DNA from: Brevibacillus brevis
Lineage (GTDB): Bacteria; Bacillota; Bacilli; Brevibacillales; Brevibacillaceae
Assembly (NCBI RefSeq): GCF_900637055.1
Contig: NZ_LR134338.1
Location: forward strand, 227,501 to 291,500
Direction of reading: 5' to 3'
Length of the DNA stretch: 64,000 nucleotides
This document shows positions 1 through 10,155 of the stretch, one piece after another (positions within the stretch are counted from its first letter, which is position 1; each line of letters opens with the position of its first letter). The notes under the pieces are model-generated. The model saw only the letters and a program-made list of their open reading frames with translations. It was not told where the DNA came from and made no database searches. Position numbers and translations under genes: made by a program.

Positions 1-515
<515 letters not shown>

Positions 516-557
516 CACTTAGCAATCATGCGTATTCAGTTTTCAGGGAATGAAACC

Positions 558-592
558 AACCTCTTTACCCCAGAATGGGTAAGGAGGTTTTT
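558..592 (+). terminator. Intrinsic terminator of the rrn operon
   Basis: A 13-bp stem pairs 558-570 with 577-589 (one G-T pair), has a 6-base loop and is followed by a T-rich tract. It starts about 45 bases after the 23S end, so this rrn operon ends with 23S. Confidence 0.9.
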
Positions 593-599
593 TGTTTTT

Positions 600-712
600 A
601 ACGTATAGGAATTTTTTTATAAATTCCGGAGCGCATGAAAACTTTCCGCTAAAACGCGGTCGCTCCTCGTTGAACAGGCCTCGATAGAGGTTTTCTTATA
701 GAAAAAGTCAAA
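600..712. repeat. Dispersed structured intergenic repeat, copy 1
   Basis: This 113-base element recurs at 32389-32502 with high identity. It can fold into three consecutive hairpins. The first pairs GGAATTT (608-614) with AAATTCC (621-627). The second pairs GGAGCG (628-633) with CGCTCC (661-666) and encloses CCGC (646-649) paired with GCGG (656-659). The third is CCTC-GATA-GAGG (679-690). The stems are identical between copies, while the first loop and the linker at 667-675 differ. It lies directly after the rrn terminator. No promoter or reading frame was recognised in it. Function and strand are unknown. Confidence 0.8.
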
Positions 713-849
713 CTCGCGATTATTTTGTCGATAAGTTAGGCCGAATGACCGACAAGTTCCCTCTTGCAGACGGGTCTTGGGGTAGACTAACATGAGAAGG
801 TACCTGATCCAGGCGTTGGAGTAGGCGAGGTTATGAAGGAGAATCGTTC
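713..849. other. Intergenic stretch before the glycosyltransferase gene
   Basis: Beyond the repeat no convincing promoter, RNA gene or ORF was seen here. A GAAGGAG ribosome-binding site lies just before the start at 850. Confidence 0.5.
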
Positions 850-1971
850 ATGAAAAAAATTCTAATCTTTTCCGCTTCCATCGGTAACGGACACAACCAG
901 GCAGCGCGGGCCATGCAAGAAAGCTTGGCTGAGAGTGGTTGTACATCAATGATCATCGATACGTTGGAATATATTAGCCCCACCTTTCACAAGATTTTGC
1001 TGGAAAGCTATATGAATCTGTTAAGGCTGTCGCCCAAGATGTGGGGCAGAATTTATCATAATACAGAAAAAACCCGTTTCTTCGATATGAATGTGCTGAT
1101 GAATAAGTTATTGGCAAACAAACTGAAAAAGCTGATCAACAGCGTACAGCCTGATGCCTTTATTGCTACGCATCCGTTTGCAAGCTGTATGCTCTCCGTA
1201 CTGAAAGGAAGAAATGATTGGAAGGAACCAATCTATACGATCATTACCGACTATACCATCCATCCTTCATGGATAAATCACCATATCAATTATTACTTCA
1301 TCGGCCATGAACAACTGTATTATCTGTTGGACGTTTATCGACAGGACCATCAAAAATTCATTCCGATGGGCATTCCCATTATGAAAAAATTCAGTTTGCC
1401 ATTGGAACCCGATTTGATTCGGCAAAAGCTTGGCCTCGCTCCTGAACAAAAGAGCATTATTCTGTCAGGGGGCGGATTGGGTCTAGGCTCGATGGAAAAG
1501 GTATTAGATGGGCTAGAAGAGATTAACATTCCTTTGAAAACCTTTGTGTTAACAGGGACAAACGACAAGCTGTACAATAAAGTTGTAAATCGTACGTATC
1601 GCCATGAAGTCGTTCCGCTAAAATTCATCAATAACTTCCACGAATACTTGGAAACGGCAGATTTAATTGTCACCAAATCAGGCGGACTCACATCAGCTGA
1701 AGTAATGAGTAAACGGGTACCCATGATTATTTACAACCCTCTGCCTGGTCAGGAAGAGAGGAATAGCCATTTTTTGCTCAATAATGGATGTGCAGTACAC
1801 GCGAATCTATCGGAGCAGTTGATTTACTTTATCGATGAACTATTGCATAGCCCGTCCAAGGTGGAATATATGCGTAGAATGGGACAGAAAATCTCGAAGC
1901 CGGATGCTGCACAACGAATTACCGAATTTATCTTGGATGATATGAATATGTTGCCAGGAGAAGTAGAATAG
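850..1971 (+). CDS. Diacylglycerol glucosyltransferase-like glycosyltransferase (MGDG synthase/UgtP family)
   Basis: The 373-residue product resembles the MGDG-synthase and UgtP family, which transfers sugar from UDP-glucose to diacylglycerol on the inner face of the membrane, making glycolipids and lipoteichoic acid anchors. The N-terminal acceptor domain opens with the family motif SASIGNGHNQAA (about residues 8-19). The C-terminal GT-B donor half carries SGGGLGLGS (about 207) and SGGLTSAEVM (about 277-286), the nucleotide-sugar site. Length is close to B. subtilis UgtP. It sits alone after the rrn operon, with a HAD phosphatase gene 29 bases downstream that may be co-transcribed. Exact substrate and processivity cannot be read from sequence. 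Confidence 0.82.
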   Translation: MKKILIFSASIGNGHNQAARAMQESLAESGCTSMIIDTLEYISPTFHKILLESYMNLLRLSPKMWGRIYHNTEKTRFFDMNVLMNKLLANKLKKLINSVQPDAFIATHPFASCMLSVLKGRNDWKEPIYTIITDYTIHPSWINHHINYYFIGHEQLYYLLDVYRQDHQKFIPMGIPIMKKFSLPLEPDLIRQKLGLAPEQKSIILSGGGLGLGSMEKVLDGLEEINIPLKTFVLTGTNDKLYNKVVNRTYRHEVVPLKFINNFHEYLETADLIVTKSGGLTSAEVMSKRVPMIIYNPLPGQEERNSHFLLNNGCAVHANLSEQLIYFIDELLHSPSKVEYMRRMGQKISKPDAAQRITEFILDDMNMLPGEVE

Positions 1972-2000
1972 CTGCCTAGCCAGACAAAATGGAGGAACCT

Positions 2001-2687
2001 ATGACTGTACCATTCGCCATATTATTTGATATGGATGGCACGTTGCTGCAAACAGAAAAGCTGTCGACCCCTGCATTTATTCGAACGTTTGACCAGCTTC
2101 GTCAAAAAGGGCTATGGCAAGGGGAAACCCCTGACGAACGTGAACTGGTCAATGTACTGGGAATGACAATCGAGCAGATCTGGGACAAATTGTTGCCGGG
2201 CGCGAGTGAGGAAGCCATTCGCTCAGCAGACGACTTCTTGCTAGACAATGAAATCCAGTTACTCAAAGAACGAGTGACCGAGCTATATCCGGATGTAATA
2301 TCAACCTTAGAAAAGCTGCATGAAAAAGGATTTGCTTTATTTGTAGCAAGCAATGGGCAGGAAGAGTACATCGATGCCATTTGTCAGGAATACGAGTTAA
2401 AGCCGCTGATGACTGATCTGTACTCAGCTGGCCGTTTCCGTACGCATTCCAAAAATGACCTGGTTGCCAAATTGTTGTCTGATTACAAAATCGGGCAGGC
2501 CATCATGGTAGGAGATCGTCACTCCGACGTGGAAGCAGGTAAGACAAACGGTTTATTTACCATTGGATGCGACTTTGGTTTTGCCAAACCGGGCGAGCTT
2601 GATGGGGCAGATGTCATCATCACCAGCTTCTCTCAGCTACTGAATCATTTGCCAGCAATCGACACCAATACACAAGAACAAACATAA
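2001..2687 (+). CDS. HAD-superfamily hydrolase (phosphatase)
   Basis: The 228-residue protein has the haloacid dehalogenase fold. Motif I is FDMDGTLL (about residues 9-16), with both catalytic aspartates. The second motif is the serine of VASNGQ (about 115), and the acidic motif is GDRHSDVEAGK (about 171), which binds magnesium. The helical cap after motif I is typical of the phosphoglycolate phosphatase-like subfamily. The start at 2001 was preferred over the in-frame ATG at 1989 because 1989 lies inside the GGAGG ribosome-binding site. The substrate is unknown. A terminator follows directly. Confidence 0.85.
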   Translation: MTVPFAILFDMDGTLLQTEKLSTPAFIRTFDQLRQKGLWQGETPDERELVNVLGMTIEQIWDKLLPGASEEAIRSADDFLLDNEIQLLKERVTELYPDVISTLEKLHEKGFALFVASNGQEEYIDAICQEYELKPLMTDLYSAGRFRTHSKNDLVAKLLSDYKIGQAIMVGDRHSDVEAGKTNGLFTIGCDFGFAKPGELDGADVIITSFSQLLNHLPAIDTNTQEQT

Positions 2688-2713
2688 ACCATTCCTCAGG
2701 GAGTGGTTTTTTT
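2688..2713 (+). terminator. Intrinsic terminator after the HAD gene
   Basis: An 8-bp stem pairs 2688-2695 with 2700-2707 around a four-base loop, followed by a run of T. It separates the HAD gene from the heat-shock operon. Confidence 0.85.
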
Positions 2714-2775
2714 GTTGATCATGCCCAAGTTTCAAGCGACCCTCTTTTGCCCACACTAGAATGTGTAAGGGACAC

Positions 2776-2829
2776 TTGCGGGCACGCACTAAACCCATTA
2801 TAATTAACGTCAAAGATAGTCAAAGTCAA
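2776..2829 (+). promoter_or_regulatory. SigA promoter with CtsR operator, ctsR operon
   Basis: The -35 TTGCGG (2776-2781) and -10 TATAAT (2799-2804) are separated by 17 bases. Directly downstream lies a tandem heptad, CGTCAAA-GAT-AGTCAAA (2808-2824), with a further GTCAA to 2829. This matches the known CtsR box (two GGTCAAA heptads three bases apart). CtsR bound here would block initiation of its own operon until heat stress. Confidence 0.88.
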
Positions 2830-2875
2830 TAGGTAACCTCATAAGAACAAACACAGAGGAATAGGAGGCGATGAC

Positions 2876-3340
2876 TTGCGTAATATCTCGGACATCATTG
2901 AACATCATTTGAAAAGCATCATTACAAACAGTCCCAATGGATCGATCGAGATTCAGCGTAGTGAGCTTGCCGACCATTTTCAATGTGTGCCGTCTCAGAT
3001 CAATTACGTCATCAATACGCGCTTTACCGTTCAAAAAGGTTACATCGTAGAGAGTAAGCGCGGGGGCGGCGGGTATATTCGCATACGCAAGGTGCAGATT
3101 GTCAGCAAAGCACGCTTGCAGGAATTGTTAACAGAAGAACTGATTGGTGAGAGCATCAGTCAGAGCGTAGGAAATGCGATCGTAGAAAGACTATTGGAGG
3201 AAGGTTTAGTCAACATCAGAGAAGCCACCTTGATGAAAATCGCTACCTCGCGAAACGTATTGACCCTAGAAGCTGAATTGCGGGATCGTTTGCGGGCAAA
3301 TATTTTAAAGCAGATGATCGCAGCAATCTTGTTGAAGTAA
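2876..3340 (+). CDS. ctsR: Transcriptional repressor CtsR
   Basis: CtsR is the class III heat-shock repressor of clp genes in Bacilli. It binds tandem GTCAAA heptads as a dimer and is inactivated through McsB. The 154-residue protein has the N-terminal winged-helix domain (RNISDIIEHHLK at the start, AKVPS-like recognition region around 35-60, glycine-rich wing KRGGGGYIRI near 63-72) and the helical C-terminal domain. The start is TTG at 2876, placed five bases after AGGAGGCG. It is the first gene of the ctsR-mcsA-mcsB-clpC operon, and a matching operator overlaps its promoter, so autoregulation is expected. Confidence 0.95.
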   Translation: MRNISDIIEHHLKSIITNSPNGSIEIQRSELADHFQCVPSQINYVINTRFTVQKGYIVESKRGGGGYIRIRKVQIVSKARLQELLTEELIGESISQSVGNAIVERLLEEGLVNIREATLMKIATSRNVLTLEAELRDRLRANILKQMIAAILLK

Positions 3341-3356
3341 AAGGAGGTAAGATGTT

Positions 3357-3875
3357 ATGAACTGTGAGGAATGCGGAAAACGACCGGCGACACTTCATTT
3401 GACGAAAATCGTCAATGGCGAAAAAACCGAATACCATATTTGCGAGCAGTGTGCTCATGAAAAAGGGGACGTCTTTACCGGCTTTCACAACTTCAGCATC
3501 AACAATCTCCTGTCAGGACTTTTAAAATTTGATCCCATGCAAAAGAATGGACGCGAAACGGCAACGAATAAGCCGCTTCAATGCGAAACATGTGGACTCA
3601 CATATGCTCAATTCAGTAAAAGCGGCCGATTTGGCTGTAGTGATTGCTACACCTTTTTGGGTGATCGACTGGACCCACTTTTCCGCCGGATTCATGGAAA
3701 CACACAGCATATTGGAAAAGTACCAGAGCGAACCGGTGGCAAACTGAAGATCCGCAAAGAGCTGGAGCAACTGAAGCAAGCGCTGCAAAGTCATGTCGCC
3801 AGTGAAGAGTTCGAGAAGGCAGCAGAGATGCGTGATCGAATTCGAGCGCTGGAACAAAAAATGGCCCAATCGTAG
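3357..3875 (+). CDS. mcsA: McsA, zinc-binding activator of McsB
   Basis: McsA stabilises and activates the arginine kinase McsB and modulates CtsR. The 172-residue protein has CxxC pairs CEEC (about residue 3), CEQC (about 29), CETC (about 80) and CSDC (about 95), which would bind zinc. A C-terminal UVR motif (about 133-168, rich in Glu, Lys and Arg) mediates protein contacts. It follows ctsR by 16 bases with an AAGGAGG site, and mcsB starts 19 bases later, so it belongs to the same transcript. Length is typical of the family. Confidence 0.93.
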   Translation: MNCEECGKRPATLHLTKIVNGEKTEYHICEQCAHEKGDVFTGFHNFSINNLLSGLLKFDPMQKNGRETATNKPLQCETCGLTYAQFSKSGRFGCSDCYTFLGDRLDPLFRRIHGNTQHIGKVPERTGGKLKIRKELEQLKQALQSHVASEEFEKAAEMRDRIRALEQKMAQS

Positions 3876-3894
3876 CAAGGGAGGTTAGCTGGTT

Positions 3895-4968
3895 ATGTCC
3901 CAGAAGCAGTTTATGCAAAACCCGTGGAGCAATTGGATGAAAGGAGAAGGTCCTGATTCCGACATTGTCATAAGTACACGGCTGCGTATCGCCCGTAACC
4001 TGCGCCAGCACCCCTTTCCGTTATTGGCAACGGACTCGCAGGGCGAGGAAGTCGTCAGAAAGGTAACGGAAGTAAGCGATTCGGAGGCCATGCACAAAAG
4101 GCATCAGCTTCAGATCATCCATATGGACCAAATTAACCCGTTAGAAAAACGCGTGCTCGTTGAAAAGCATCTGATTAGCCCTCATCTGGCAGAGGAATCT
4201 CGCAAAGGTGCCGTATTACTTCGTGAAGATGAGTCCGTCAGCATCATGGTTAATGAAGAAGACCACATTCGAATACAGGTACTATTACCCGGGTTTCGTT
4301 TGAACGAGGCATGGGAAATAGGTACGAAGATAGACGACATATTTGAGAAAAACTTGAACTACGCTTTCGACGAAACACGAGGTTATCTTACAAGCTGCCC
4401 AACCAATGTGGGTACGGGAATTCGTGCATCTGTGATGCTGCACTTGCCGGCTTTGGTGATGACGCAGCAGATCAGCAGAATTTTACAGGCAATTAATCAA
4501 GTTGGTCTAGTCGTTAGAGGAATTTACGGAGAAGGCAGCGAAGCTCTAGGGAATCTTTTTCAGTTATCCAATCAGGTCACACTGGGGATGTCTGAGTCGG
4601 ATATCCTTTCCAATCTCTACGGTGTAGCCAGACAGATTATTGAGCAAGAGCGTGTGGCACGTACTTATTTGCTGGAGCATACGCGGGTTTCTTTGGAGGA
4701 TCGGATTTTTCGGTCGTATGGCATCCTGATGTACGCTCGCACGGTAGAGTCCAAGGAAGCGGCTCAGCGCCTGTCCGATGTGCGTCTGGGGATTGATCTA
4801 GGCATCATTCCAAATGTATCTCCGCTGGTCCTAAACGAACTGTTGGTCACGACACAGCCAGGTTTTTTACAACACCATGCTGGGCAAAAGCTCACTCCGG
4901 ACCAACGCGACGAAAGAAGGGCAAGGCTGATCCGCGAACGTCTGCGCGTAGTAGAATCACAAGAGTAA
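3895..4968 (+). CDS. mcsB: Protein arginine kinase McsB
   Basis: McsB phosphorylates arginines in proteins, marking them for ClpCP degradation, and phosphorylates CtsR to release it from DNA. The 357-residue sequence has the phosphagen-kinase fold. STRLRIARNL (about residues 27-36) is the ATP-binding arginine region, and LTSCPTNVGTGIRASVML (about 164-181) contains the catalytic cysteine loop conserved in the family. It is the third gene of the heat-shock operon, with mcsA upstream and clpC 66 bases downstream. Full length, with no missing motif seen. Confidence 0.94.
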   Translation: MSQKQFMQNPWSNWMKGEGPDSDIVISTRLRIARNLRQHPFPLLATDSQGEEVVRKVTEVSDSEAMHKRHQLQIIHMDQINPLEKRVLVEKHLISPHLAEESRKGAVLLREDESVSIMVNEEDHIRIQVLLPGFRLNEAWEIGTKIDDIFEKNLNYAFDETRGYLTSCPTNVGTGIRASVMLHLPALVMTQQISRILQAINQVGLVVRGIYGEGSEALGNLFQLSNQVTLGMSESDILSNLYGVARQIIEQERVARTYLLEHTRVSLEDRIFRSYGILMYARTVESKEAAQRLSDVRLGIDLGIIPNVSPLVLNELLVTTQPGFLQHHAGQKLTPDQRDERRARLIRERLRVVESQE

Positions 4969-5034
4969 TCGTAATGGTATCACGCAATTGTTAACCATAT
5001 AGAGAATAAACACGGTTATACGGAGGTGTACGAT

Positions 5035-7485
5035 ATGATGTTTGGACGTTTTACAGAACGAGCACAAAAAGTACTGGCGCTTGCCCTGGAAGAGGCGGTT
5101 CGTCTTGGACACAAAGATATTGGGACAGAGCATGTGCTGCTGGGACTCATTCGAGAAGGCGAAGGGATTGCGGCGAAGGCACTGCAATCACTTGGGCTTG
5201 GCCTCGATAAAATCCAGAGTGAAGTGGAGTCGTTAATCGGGCGAGGAACAGAGCAGTCCGGTAGTAATTACACACCAAACTATACACCTCGCGCCAAAAA
5301 GGTCATTGAACTGTCGATGGACGAAGCCCGCAAGCTGGGTCATACCTATGTGGGGACTGAACATATTCTGCTTGGCTTGATCCGTGAAGGAGAAGGCATT
5401 GCTGCGAGAATCATGAACAATCTGGGCGTTAGCCTGAACAAGGCACGCCAACAGGTGCTCCAGCTTCTTGGCAGCTCGGAAATGATGGCATCTCATCAAC
5501 CGTCTGGAGGGAATCCAGCGGCGAATACGCCGACACTTGATGGTTTGGCTCGGGATCTGACTGCAATCGCTCGTGATGGCGGGCTGGACCCGGTCATCGG
5601 TCGCCAAAAAGAAATTGAGCGTGTGATTCAAGTACTTAGCAGACGTACCAAGAACAACCCTGTTTTGATTGGGGAGCCTGGCGTCGGAAAAACAGCTATC
5701 GCAGAAGGTCTTGCCCAAAAAATCGTGAACAACGAAATTCCGGAGACCCTTCGTGATAAGCGCGTCATGACCCTCGATATGGGAACCGTTGTTGCGGGAA
5801 CCAAGTATCGCGGTGAGTTCGAAGATCGTCTGAAAAAAATCATGGACGAAATTCGCCAAGCAGGAAACATCATCCTGTTTATTGATGAGCTGCACACCTT
5901 GATTGGTGCCGGTGGAGCAGAAGGCGCTATTGATGCCTCCAACATTTTGAAGCCAGCTCTGGCACGTGGCGAGCTGCAGTGCGTAGGGGCCACTACGCTG
6001 GATGAATATCGCAAGTACATCGAAAAAGACGCGGCATTGGAACGTCGTTTCCAACCGATTCAGGTTGATGAACCGACAGCGGAGGATGCTATTCGTATCC
6101 TGCATGGCCTTCGTGATCGTTACGAAGCCCACCATCGTGTCAAAATTACCGATGAAGCAATCGAGCAGGCAGTAAAACTGTCTGACCGCTATATTACGGA
6201 ACGCTTCCTGCCTGACAAGGCTATCGACCTGGTCGACGAGGCGGCATCCAAGGTACGCTTGCAATCCTTTACGGTTCCACCAAACCTCAAAGAGCTGGAG
6301 GGACGTCTGGAAGAGGTGCGCAAGGAAAAAGACGCTGCCGTACAATCACAAGAGTTCGAGGAAGCAGCAGCCCTTCGTGATCAGGAGCAAAAACTGCGTG
6401 AAGAACTGGATAAAACGAAAAAAGACTGGAAAGAGCGCCAAGGCCAGTTGAACATGGAGGTTACGCCGGAAGACATCGCACAAGTAGTGGCGAGCTGGAC
6501 GGGTATTCCTGTGTTGAAGCTGAAGGAAGAAGAAACAGAGCGCTTGTTGAAGATGGAAGAGATTCTGCACGATCGCGTCATTGGTCAAGATGAAGCAGTC
6601 AAATCCATCTCGCGTGCGATTCGCCGTGCCCGTGCTGGTCTGAAAGACCCAAAACGCCCGATCGGCTCGTTTATCTTCCTGGGACCTACCGGTGTGGGTA
6701 AAACAGAATTGGCTCGTGCTGTGGCAGAGACGCTTTTCGGTGACGAGGATGCCATGATTCGTGTAGATATGTCCGAGTACATGGAGAAGCATTCCACCGC
6801 TCGTCTGGTAGGGGCCCCTCCTGGCTACGTAGGCTTTGACGAAGGCGGTCAGCTGACCGAAAAAGTGCGTCGCAAGCCTTACTCCGTCATTTTGCTGGAC
6901 GAAATCGAGAAAGCTCACCCAGACGTATTCAACATCCTCTTGCAAGTATTGGATGATGGTCGTCTGACAGACTCCAAGGGACGTACCGTTGATTTCCGCA
7001 ATACGGTTGTCATCATGACTTCCAACGTCGGAGCCAGCATGATCAAGAAAAATACGACACTCGGCTTCACGACCAACGATTCGGAAAGAAAGTATCAGGA
7101 TATGAAGGACAAAGTCATGGATGAGCTGAAGAAGAGCTTCCGTCCTGAGTTCTTGAACCGTATCGACGAAGTCATCGTGTTCCACTCTTTGGAGCAAGAG
7201 CACATCGAGCAAATCGTATCTCTCATGACAGAAGAGCTGCGTAAACGTTTGAAAGAGCAAGACATTGATTTCCAATTGACCGAAGAAGCCAAGAAAGTAT
7301 TGGCAAAAGAAGGCTTCGATCCGGCTTATGGTGCGCGTCCTCTGCGTCGTGCTATCCAGCGCCACATCGAGGATAATTTGTCCGAGGAATTGCTCAAGGG
7401 CACGATCAGTAAAGGCGATACCGTTAATATCGAAGCCGAAGAAGGCAAGCTGGTTGTCAAACGCCTCGAAAAAACGAAATCGTAA
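5035..7485 (+). CDS. clpC: ATP-dependent Clp protease ATP-binding subunit ClpC
   Basis: ClpC is the AAA+ unfoldase that feeds arginine-phosphorylated and McsB- or MecA-delivered proteins to ClpP. The 816-residue protein has two N-terminal Clp repeats (about 1-145). AAA domain 1 has Walker [10 protein letters not shown] near 208. The coiled-coil middle domain with a UVR-type helix is near 410-470, and AAA domain 2 has GPTGVGKTE near 545. The start was set at ATG 5035 ([12 protein letters not shown]), nine bases after CGGAGG; a GTG nine bases upstream lies within the ribosome-binding site. A terminator follows, so it ends the operon. Confidence 0.96.
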   Translation: MMFGRFTERAQKVLALALEEAVRLGHKDIGTEHVLLGLIREGEGIAAKALQSLGLGLDKIQSEVESLIGRGTEQSGSNYTPNYTPRAKKVIELSMDEARKLGHTYVGTEHILLGLIREGEGIAARIMNNLGVSLNKARQQVLQLLGSSEMMASHQPSGGNPAANTPTLDGLARDLTAIARDGGLDPVIGRQKEIERVIQVLSRRTKNNPVLIGEPGVGKTAIAEGLAQKIVNNEIPETLRDKRVMTLDMGTVVAGTKYRGEFEDRLKKIMDEIRQAGNIILFIDELHTLIGAGGAEGAIDASNILKPALARGELQCVGATTLDEYRKYIEKDAALERRFQPIQVDEPTAEDAIRILHGLRDRYEAHHRVKITDEAIEQAVKLSDRYITERFLPDKAIDLVDEAASKVRLQSFTVPPNLKELEGRLEEVRKEKDAAVQSQEFEEAAALRDQEQKLREELDKTKKDWKERQGQLNMEVTPEDIAQVVASWTGIPVLKLKEEETERLLKMEEILHDRVIGQDEAVKSISRAIRRARAGLKDPKRPIGSFIFLGPTGVGKTELARAVAETLFGDEDAMIRVDMSEYMEKHSTARLVGAPPGYVGFDEGGQLTEKVRRKPYSVILLDEIEKAHPDVFNILLQVLDDGRLTDSKGRTVDFRNTVVIMTSNVGASMIKKNTTLGFTTNDSERKYQDMKDKVMDELKKSFRPEFLNRIDEVIVFHSLEQEHIEQIVSLMTEELRKRLKEQDIDFQLTEEAKKVLAKEGFDPAYGARPLRRAIQRHIEDNLSEELLKGTISKGDTVNIEAEEGKLVVKRLEKTKS

Positions 7486-7503
7486 ACTGTTGAAACGTAA
7501 TAG

Positions 7504-7537
7504 AATGCCTCCTGATTCGGGAGGTATTCTTTTTTTG
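7504..7537 (+). terminator. Terminator after clpC
   Basis: A 9-bp stem pairs 7504-7512 with 7520-7528, followed by a long T run. It closes the ctsR-clpC operon. Confidence 0.92.
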
Positions 7538-7588
7538 GGTGCGTAATTATGATAAAAGTAGAGAAAGAAACCAAGTGAGGGTGCGATT

Positions 7589-8956
7589 ATGTCCAAGTAT
7601 AAAACGAAATACGCGTGTCAAGAATGTGGCTATGAATCGCCAAAATGGATGGGAAAATGCCCGGGATGCAGCAGCTGGAACACTTTGGTAGAGGAAGTGA
7701 CCGTAAAAAATGCACATCGTCACGAAGGGCTGAGCGGTGGCCAGCGTCAATCTGCGATTCCATTGACTCAGGTAGCCAGTGAAGAAGAGCCACGCATGGA
7801 TACGACGATCGGAGAATTGAATCGTGTTCTTGGTGGAGGACTTGTTCCAGGTTCACTCATTTTGGTTGGGGGAGACCCCGGAATCGGAAAATCGACATTG
7901 CTTTTGCAGACATCTTTTGCCTTGGCTCATCAAGGGGCGAAAGTTCTCTATGTATCTGGAGAGGAATCGGCAAAGCAAATCAAAATTCGCGCGGATCGAC
8001 TCCATTTGCAAACGCCGCCGATGTTTGTATTGGCAGAAAATGATTTGGATTTGATCGAACAGCATATTAATCAAGTAGACCCGGATGTGCTAATTATTGA
8101 CTCGATCCAGACCGTGTTTCACCCAACGATCCAATCGGCTGCTGGAAGTGTCGCACAAGTGCGGGAGGCTACTGCCCAATTGATGCGGATTGCAAAAGGG
8201 AAAGGCATCGGTACCTTCATTGTCGGTCACGTTACCAAGGAAGGCTCCATCGCCGGTCCGCGTATGCTTGAGCATATGGTGGATGCTGTTCTTTATTTTG
8301 AAGGGGAGCGCCACAATACGTTTCGAATTTTGCGCGCCGTCAAAAACCGCTTTGGTTCGACAAACGAAATCGGTATTTTCGAGATGAAGGATCGTGGTTT
8401 GGAGGAAGTGGCGAATCCATCTGAGATATTTTTGGCAGAGCGTCCATTTGGTGTTGCGGGTTCGACAGTCGTAGCCAGTATGGAGGGCACACGTCCCGTC
8501 TTGGTTGAGCTGCAAGCTCTCGTTGCCCCGACCAGCTTTGTAACCCCACGGAGAACGGCAACAGGGGTCGATCATCAGCGTGTGGCGATGATCATGGCAG
8601 TATTGGAAAAGCGCATGGGCATGATGCTGCAAAATCAGGATGCATATGTAAACGTAGCAGGCGGGGTCAGATTGGATGAGCCGGCCGTTGATTTGGCAAT
8701 TGCCGTAAGCATTGCAAGCAGTTTCCGTGACCACGCTACCAATCCGCATGATGTCGTTATTGGAGAAATTGGCCTGACTGGTGAGGTGCGGGGTGTCTCT
8801 CGTATTGAGCAGCGAGTACGAGAAGCACATAAATTAGGCTTTAAGCGTGTTATCATACCGGAGAAAAACATCCGCGGTCTGGATGCACCAGCAGATATTC
8901 AAGTAATTGGTGTGAGCAATATTGCCGATGCATTGAACGAGGTGATAAGGAGGTAG
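7589..8956 (+). CDS. radA: DNA repair protein RadA (Sms)
   Basis: RadA is a hexameric RecA-related helicase that promotes branch migration during recombination repair. The 455-residue protein starts with a C4 zinc motif (CQEC ... CPGC, residues about 9-27). Walker [10 protein letters not shown] is near 93, the RadA-specific KNRFGS motif is near 252, and the C-terminal domain is Lon-protease-like. disA starts two bases after its stop. In Bacilli radA and disA are usually paired, and RadA inhibits DisA activity, so the coupling makes sense. Confidence 0.96.
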   Translation: MSKYKTKYACQECGYESPKWMGKCPGCSSWNTLVEEVTVKNAHRHEGLSGGQRQSAIPLTQVASEEEPRMDTTIGELNRVLGGGLVPGSLILVGGDPGIGKSTLLLQTSFALAHQGAKVLYVSGEESAKQIKIRADRLHLQTPPMFVLAENDLDLIEQHINQVDPDVLIIDSIQTVFHPTIQSAAGSVAQVREATAQLMRIAKGKGIGTFIVGHVTKEGSIAGPRMLEHMVDAVLYFEGERHNTFRILRAVKNRFGSTNEIGIFEMKDRGLEEVANPSEIFLAERPFGVAGSTVVASMEGTRPVLVELQALVAPTSFVTPRRTATGVDHQRVAMIMAVLEKRMGMMLQNQDAYVNVAGGVRLDEPAVDLAIAVSIASSFRDHATNPHDVVIGEIGLTGEVRGVSRIEQRVREAHKLGFKRVIIPEKNIRGLDAPADIQVIGVSNIADALNEVIRR

Positions 8957-8958
8957 GA

Positions 8959-10041
8959 GTGGGCATGCAGGGGAACATCAAAAGAACTCCGCAATTCGGT
9001 GATGTGCTTCGTCTCGTGGCACCCGGCACACAGCTTCGTGAAGGGTTGGAAAATGTTTTACGGGCTAAAACCGGGGGCTTGATCGTCATTGGGTGCGGTC
9101 CGGAGATGAAGTCGATTGTCGATGGCGGTTTTTCCATCAATTGTGATTTTTCTCCTGCCCATTTGTATGAATTAGCGAAGATGGATGGGGCGATTATAGT
9201 AAGTGAAGACGCAAAACGTATCCTGTACGCGAATACGCAAATCTTCCCCCCCTCCTCAATCCCCACGAGCGAGACGGGAACACGTCATCGTACAGCGCAA
9301 CGGACGGCTATTCAAACGAATCATCTGGTCATTGCTATCTCTCAGCGTCGCAATGTGATCACGCTGTACCAGGGGAATTTCCGGTATGTCTTAAGTGAAA
9401 TCAGTGTCATTTTGGCCAAGGCGAATCAGGCTGTATCTACGCTTGAGAAATACAAGGCCGTGTTGGATCAAGCTTTGACGAATCTCGGTGCGTTAGAATT
9501 TGAGGAGCTCGTTACTTTACACGAAGTTGCTTCGGTTTTGCAACGGATTGAGATGGTGTTACGTATTAAGACAGAGGTCTCCAAGTACATATGTGAGCTA
9601 GGGACAGAAGGAAGGCTCGTCAGTATGCAGTTGGAGGAACTGGTTTCAAACATTGAGGAAGAGGCCCATATGCTTATTCGGGATTACTCCCGAGATCCAT
9701 CCTATTCACCTGATTTTGTGCTGCGGGACATGAAAAAATTGAACTCAGAGGAAATGCTGGAGCTTACTTCTTTTTTGCGAACGCTGGGGTATTCCTCCAA
9801 TACCAGTATGCTGGATGAATCCGTTTCTCCTAGAGGTTATCGGATCCTGTACAAGATCAGGCGTCTGCCTGTTACGATCATCTCGAATCTGGTAGAGCAT
9901 TTTCATCATTTGCCCCGAATTATGATGGCAACGATTCAGGAATTAGACGAAGTGGAAGGCATTGGCGAGGTCCGAGCGAGAGCGATTAAAGAGGGGCTGA
10001 AACGGATTCAAGAACAAGTGTTCATTGACAGACACATTTAA
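8959..10041 (+). CDS. disA: DNA integrity scanning diadenylate cyclase DisA
   Basis: DisA makes c-di-AMP from two ATP and scans DNA for damage, especially at sporulation. The 360-residue protein has the DAC domain with the catalytic DGA motif (MDGAII, near 75) and the RHR motif (TRHRTAQR, near 108), followed by a helical spine. A C-terminal helix-hairpin-helix DNA-binding region ([17 protein letters not shown]) starts near 331. The start was placed at GTG 8959, five bases after AAGGAGG; ATG 8965 is also possible. It is likely transcribed with radA. Confidence 0.95.
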   Translation: MGMQGNIKRTPQFGDVLRLVAPGTQLREGLENVLRAKTGGLIVIGCGPEMKSIVDGGFSINCDFSPAHLYELAKMDGAIIVSEDAKRILYANTQIFPPSSIPTSETGTRHRTAQRTAIQTNHLVIAISQRRNVITLYQGNFRYVLSEISVILAKANQAVSTLEKYKAVLDQALTNLGALEFEELVTLHEVASVLQRIEMVLRIKTEVSKYICELGTEGRLVSMQLEELVSNIEEEAHMLIRDYSRDPSYSPDFVLRDMKKLNSEEMLELTSFLRTLGYSSNTSMLDESVSPRGYRILYKIRRLPVTIISNLVEHFHHLPRIMMATIQELDEVEGIGEVRARAIKEGLKRIQEQVFIDRHI

Positions 10042-10155
10042 AGTAGAATAGGATAAAGGCATTATTTGTATTCAGCATTTGCCTAGGGGACTTGGATAAA
10101 AACAAGGTCAACAGGATAACCTGCTCCTTACGCAAAAGAAATCAGGAGGTAGTCT

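Noticed and set aside
764..788. Promoter for the glycosyltransferase gene (TTGCAG with TAGACT)
   Set aside because: The spacer is 13 bases, too short for a SigA promoter.
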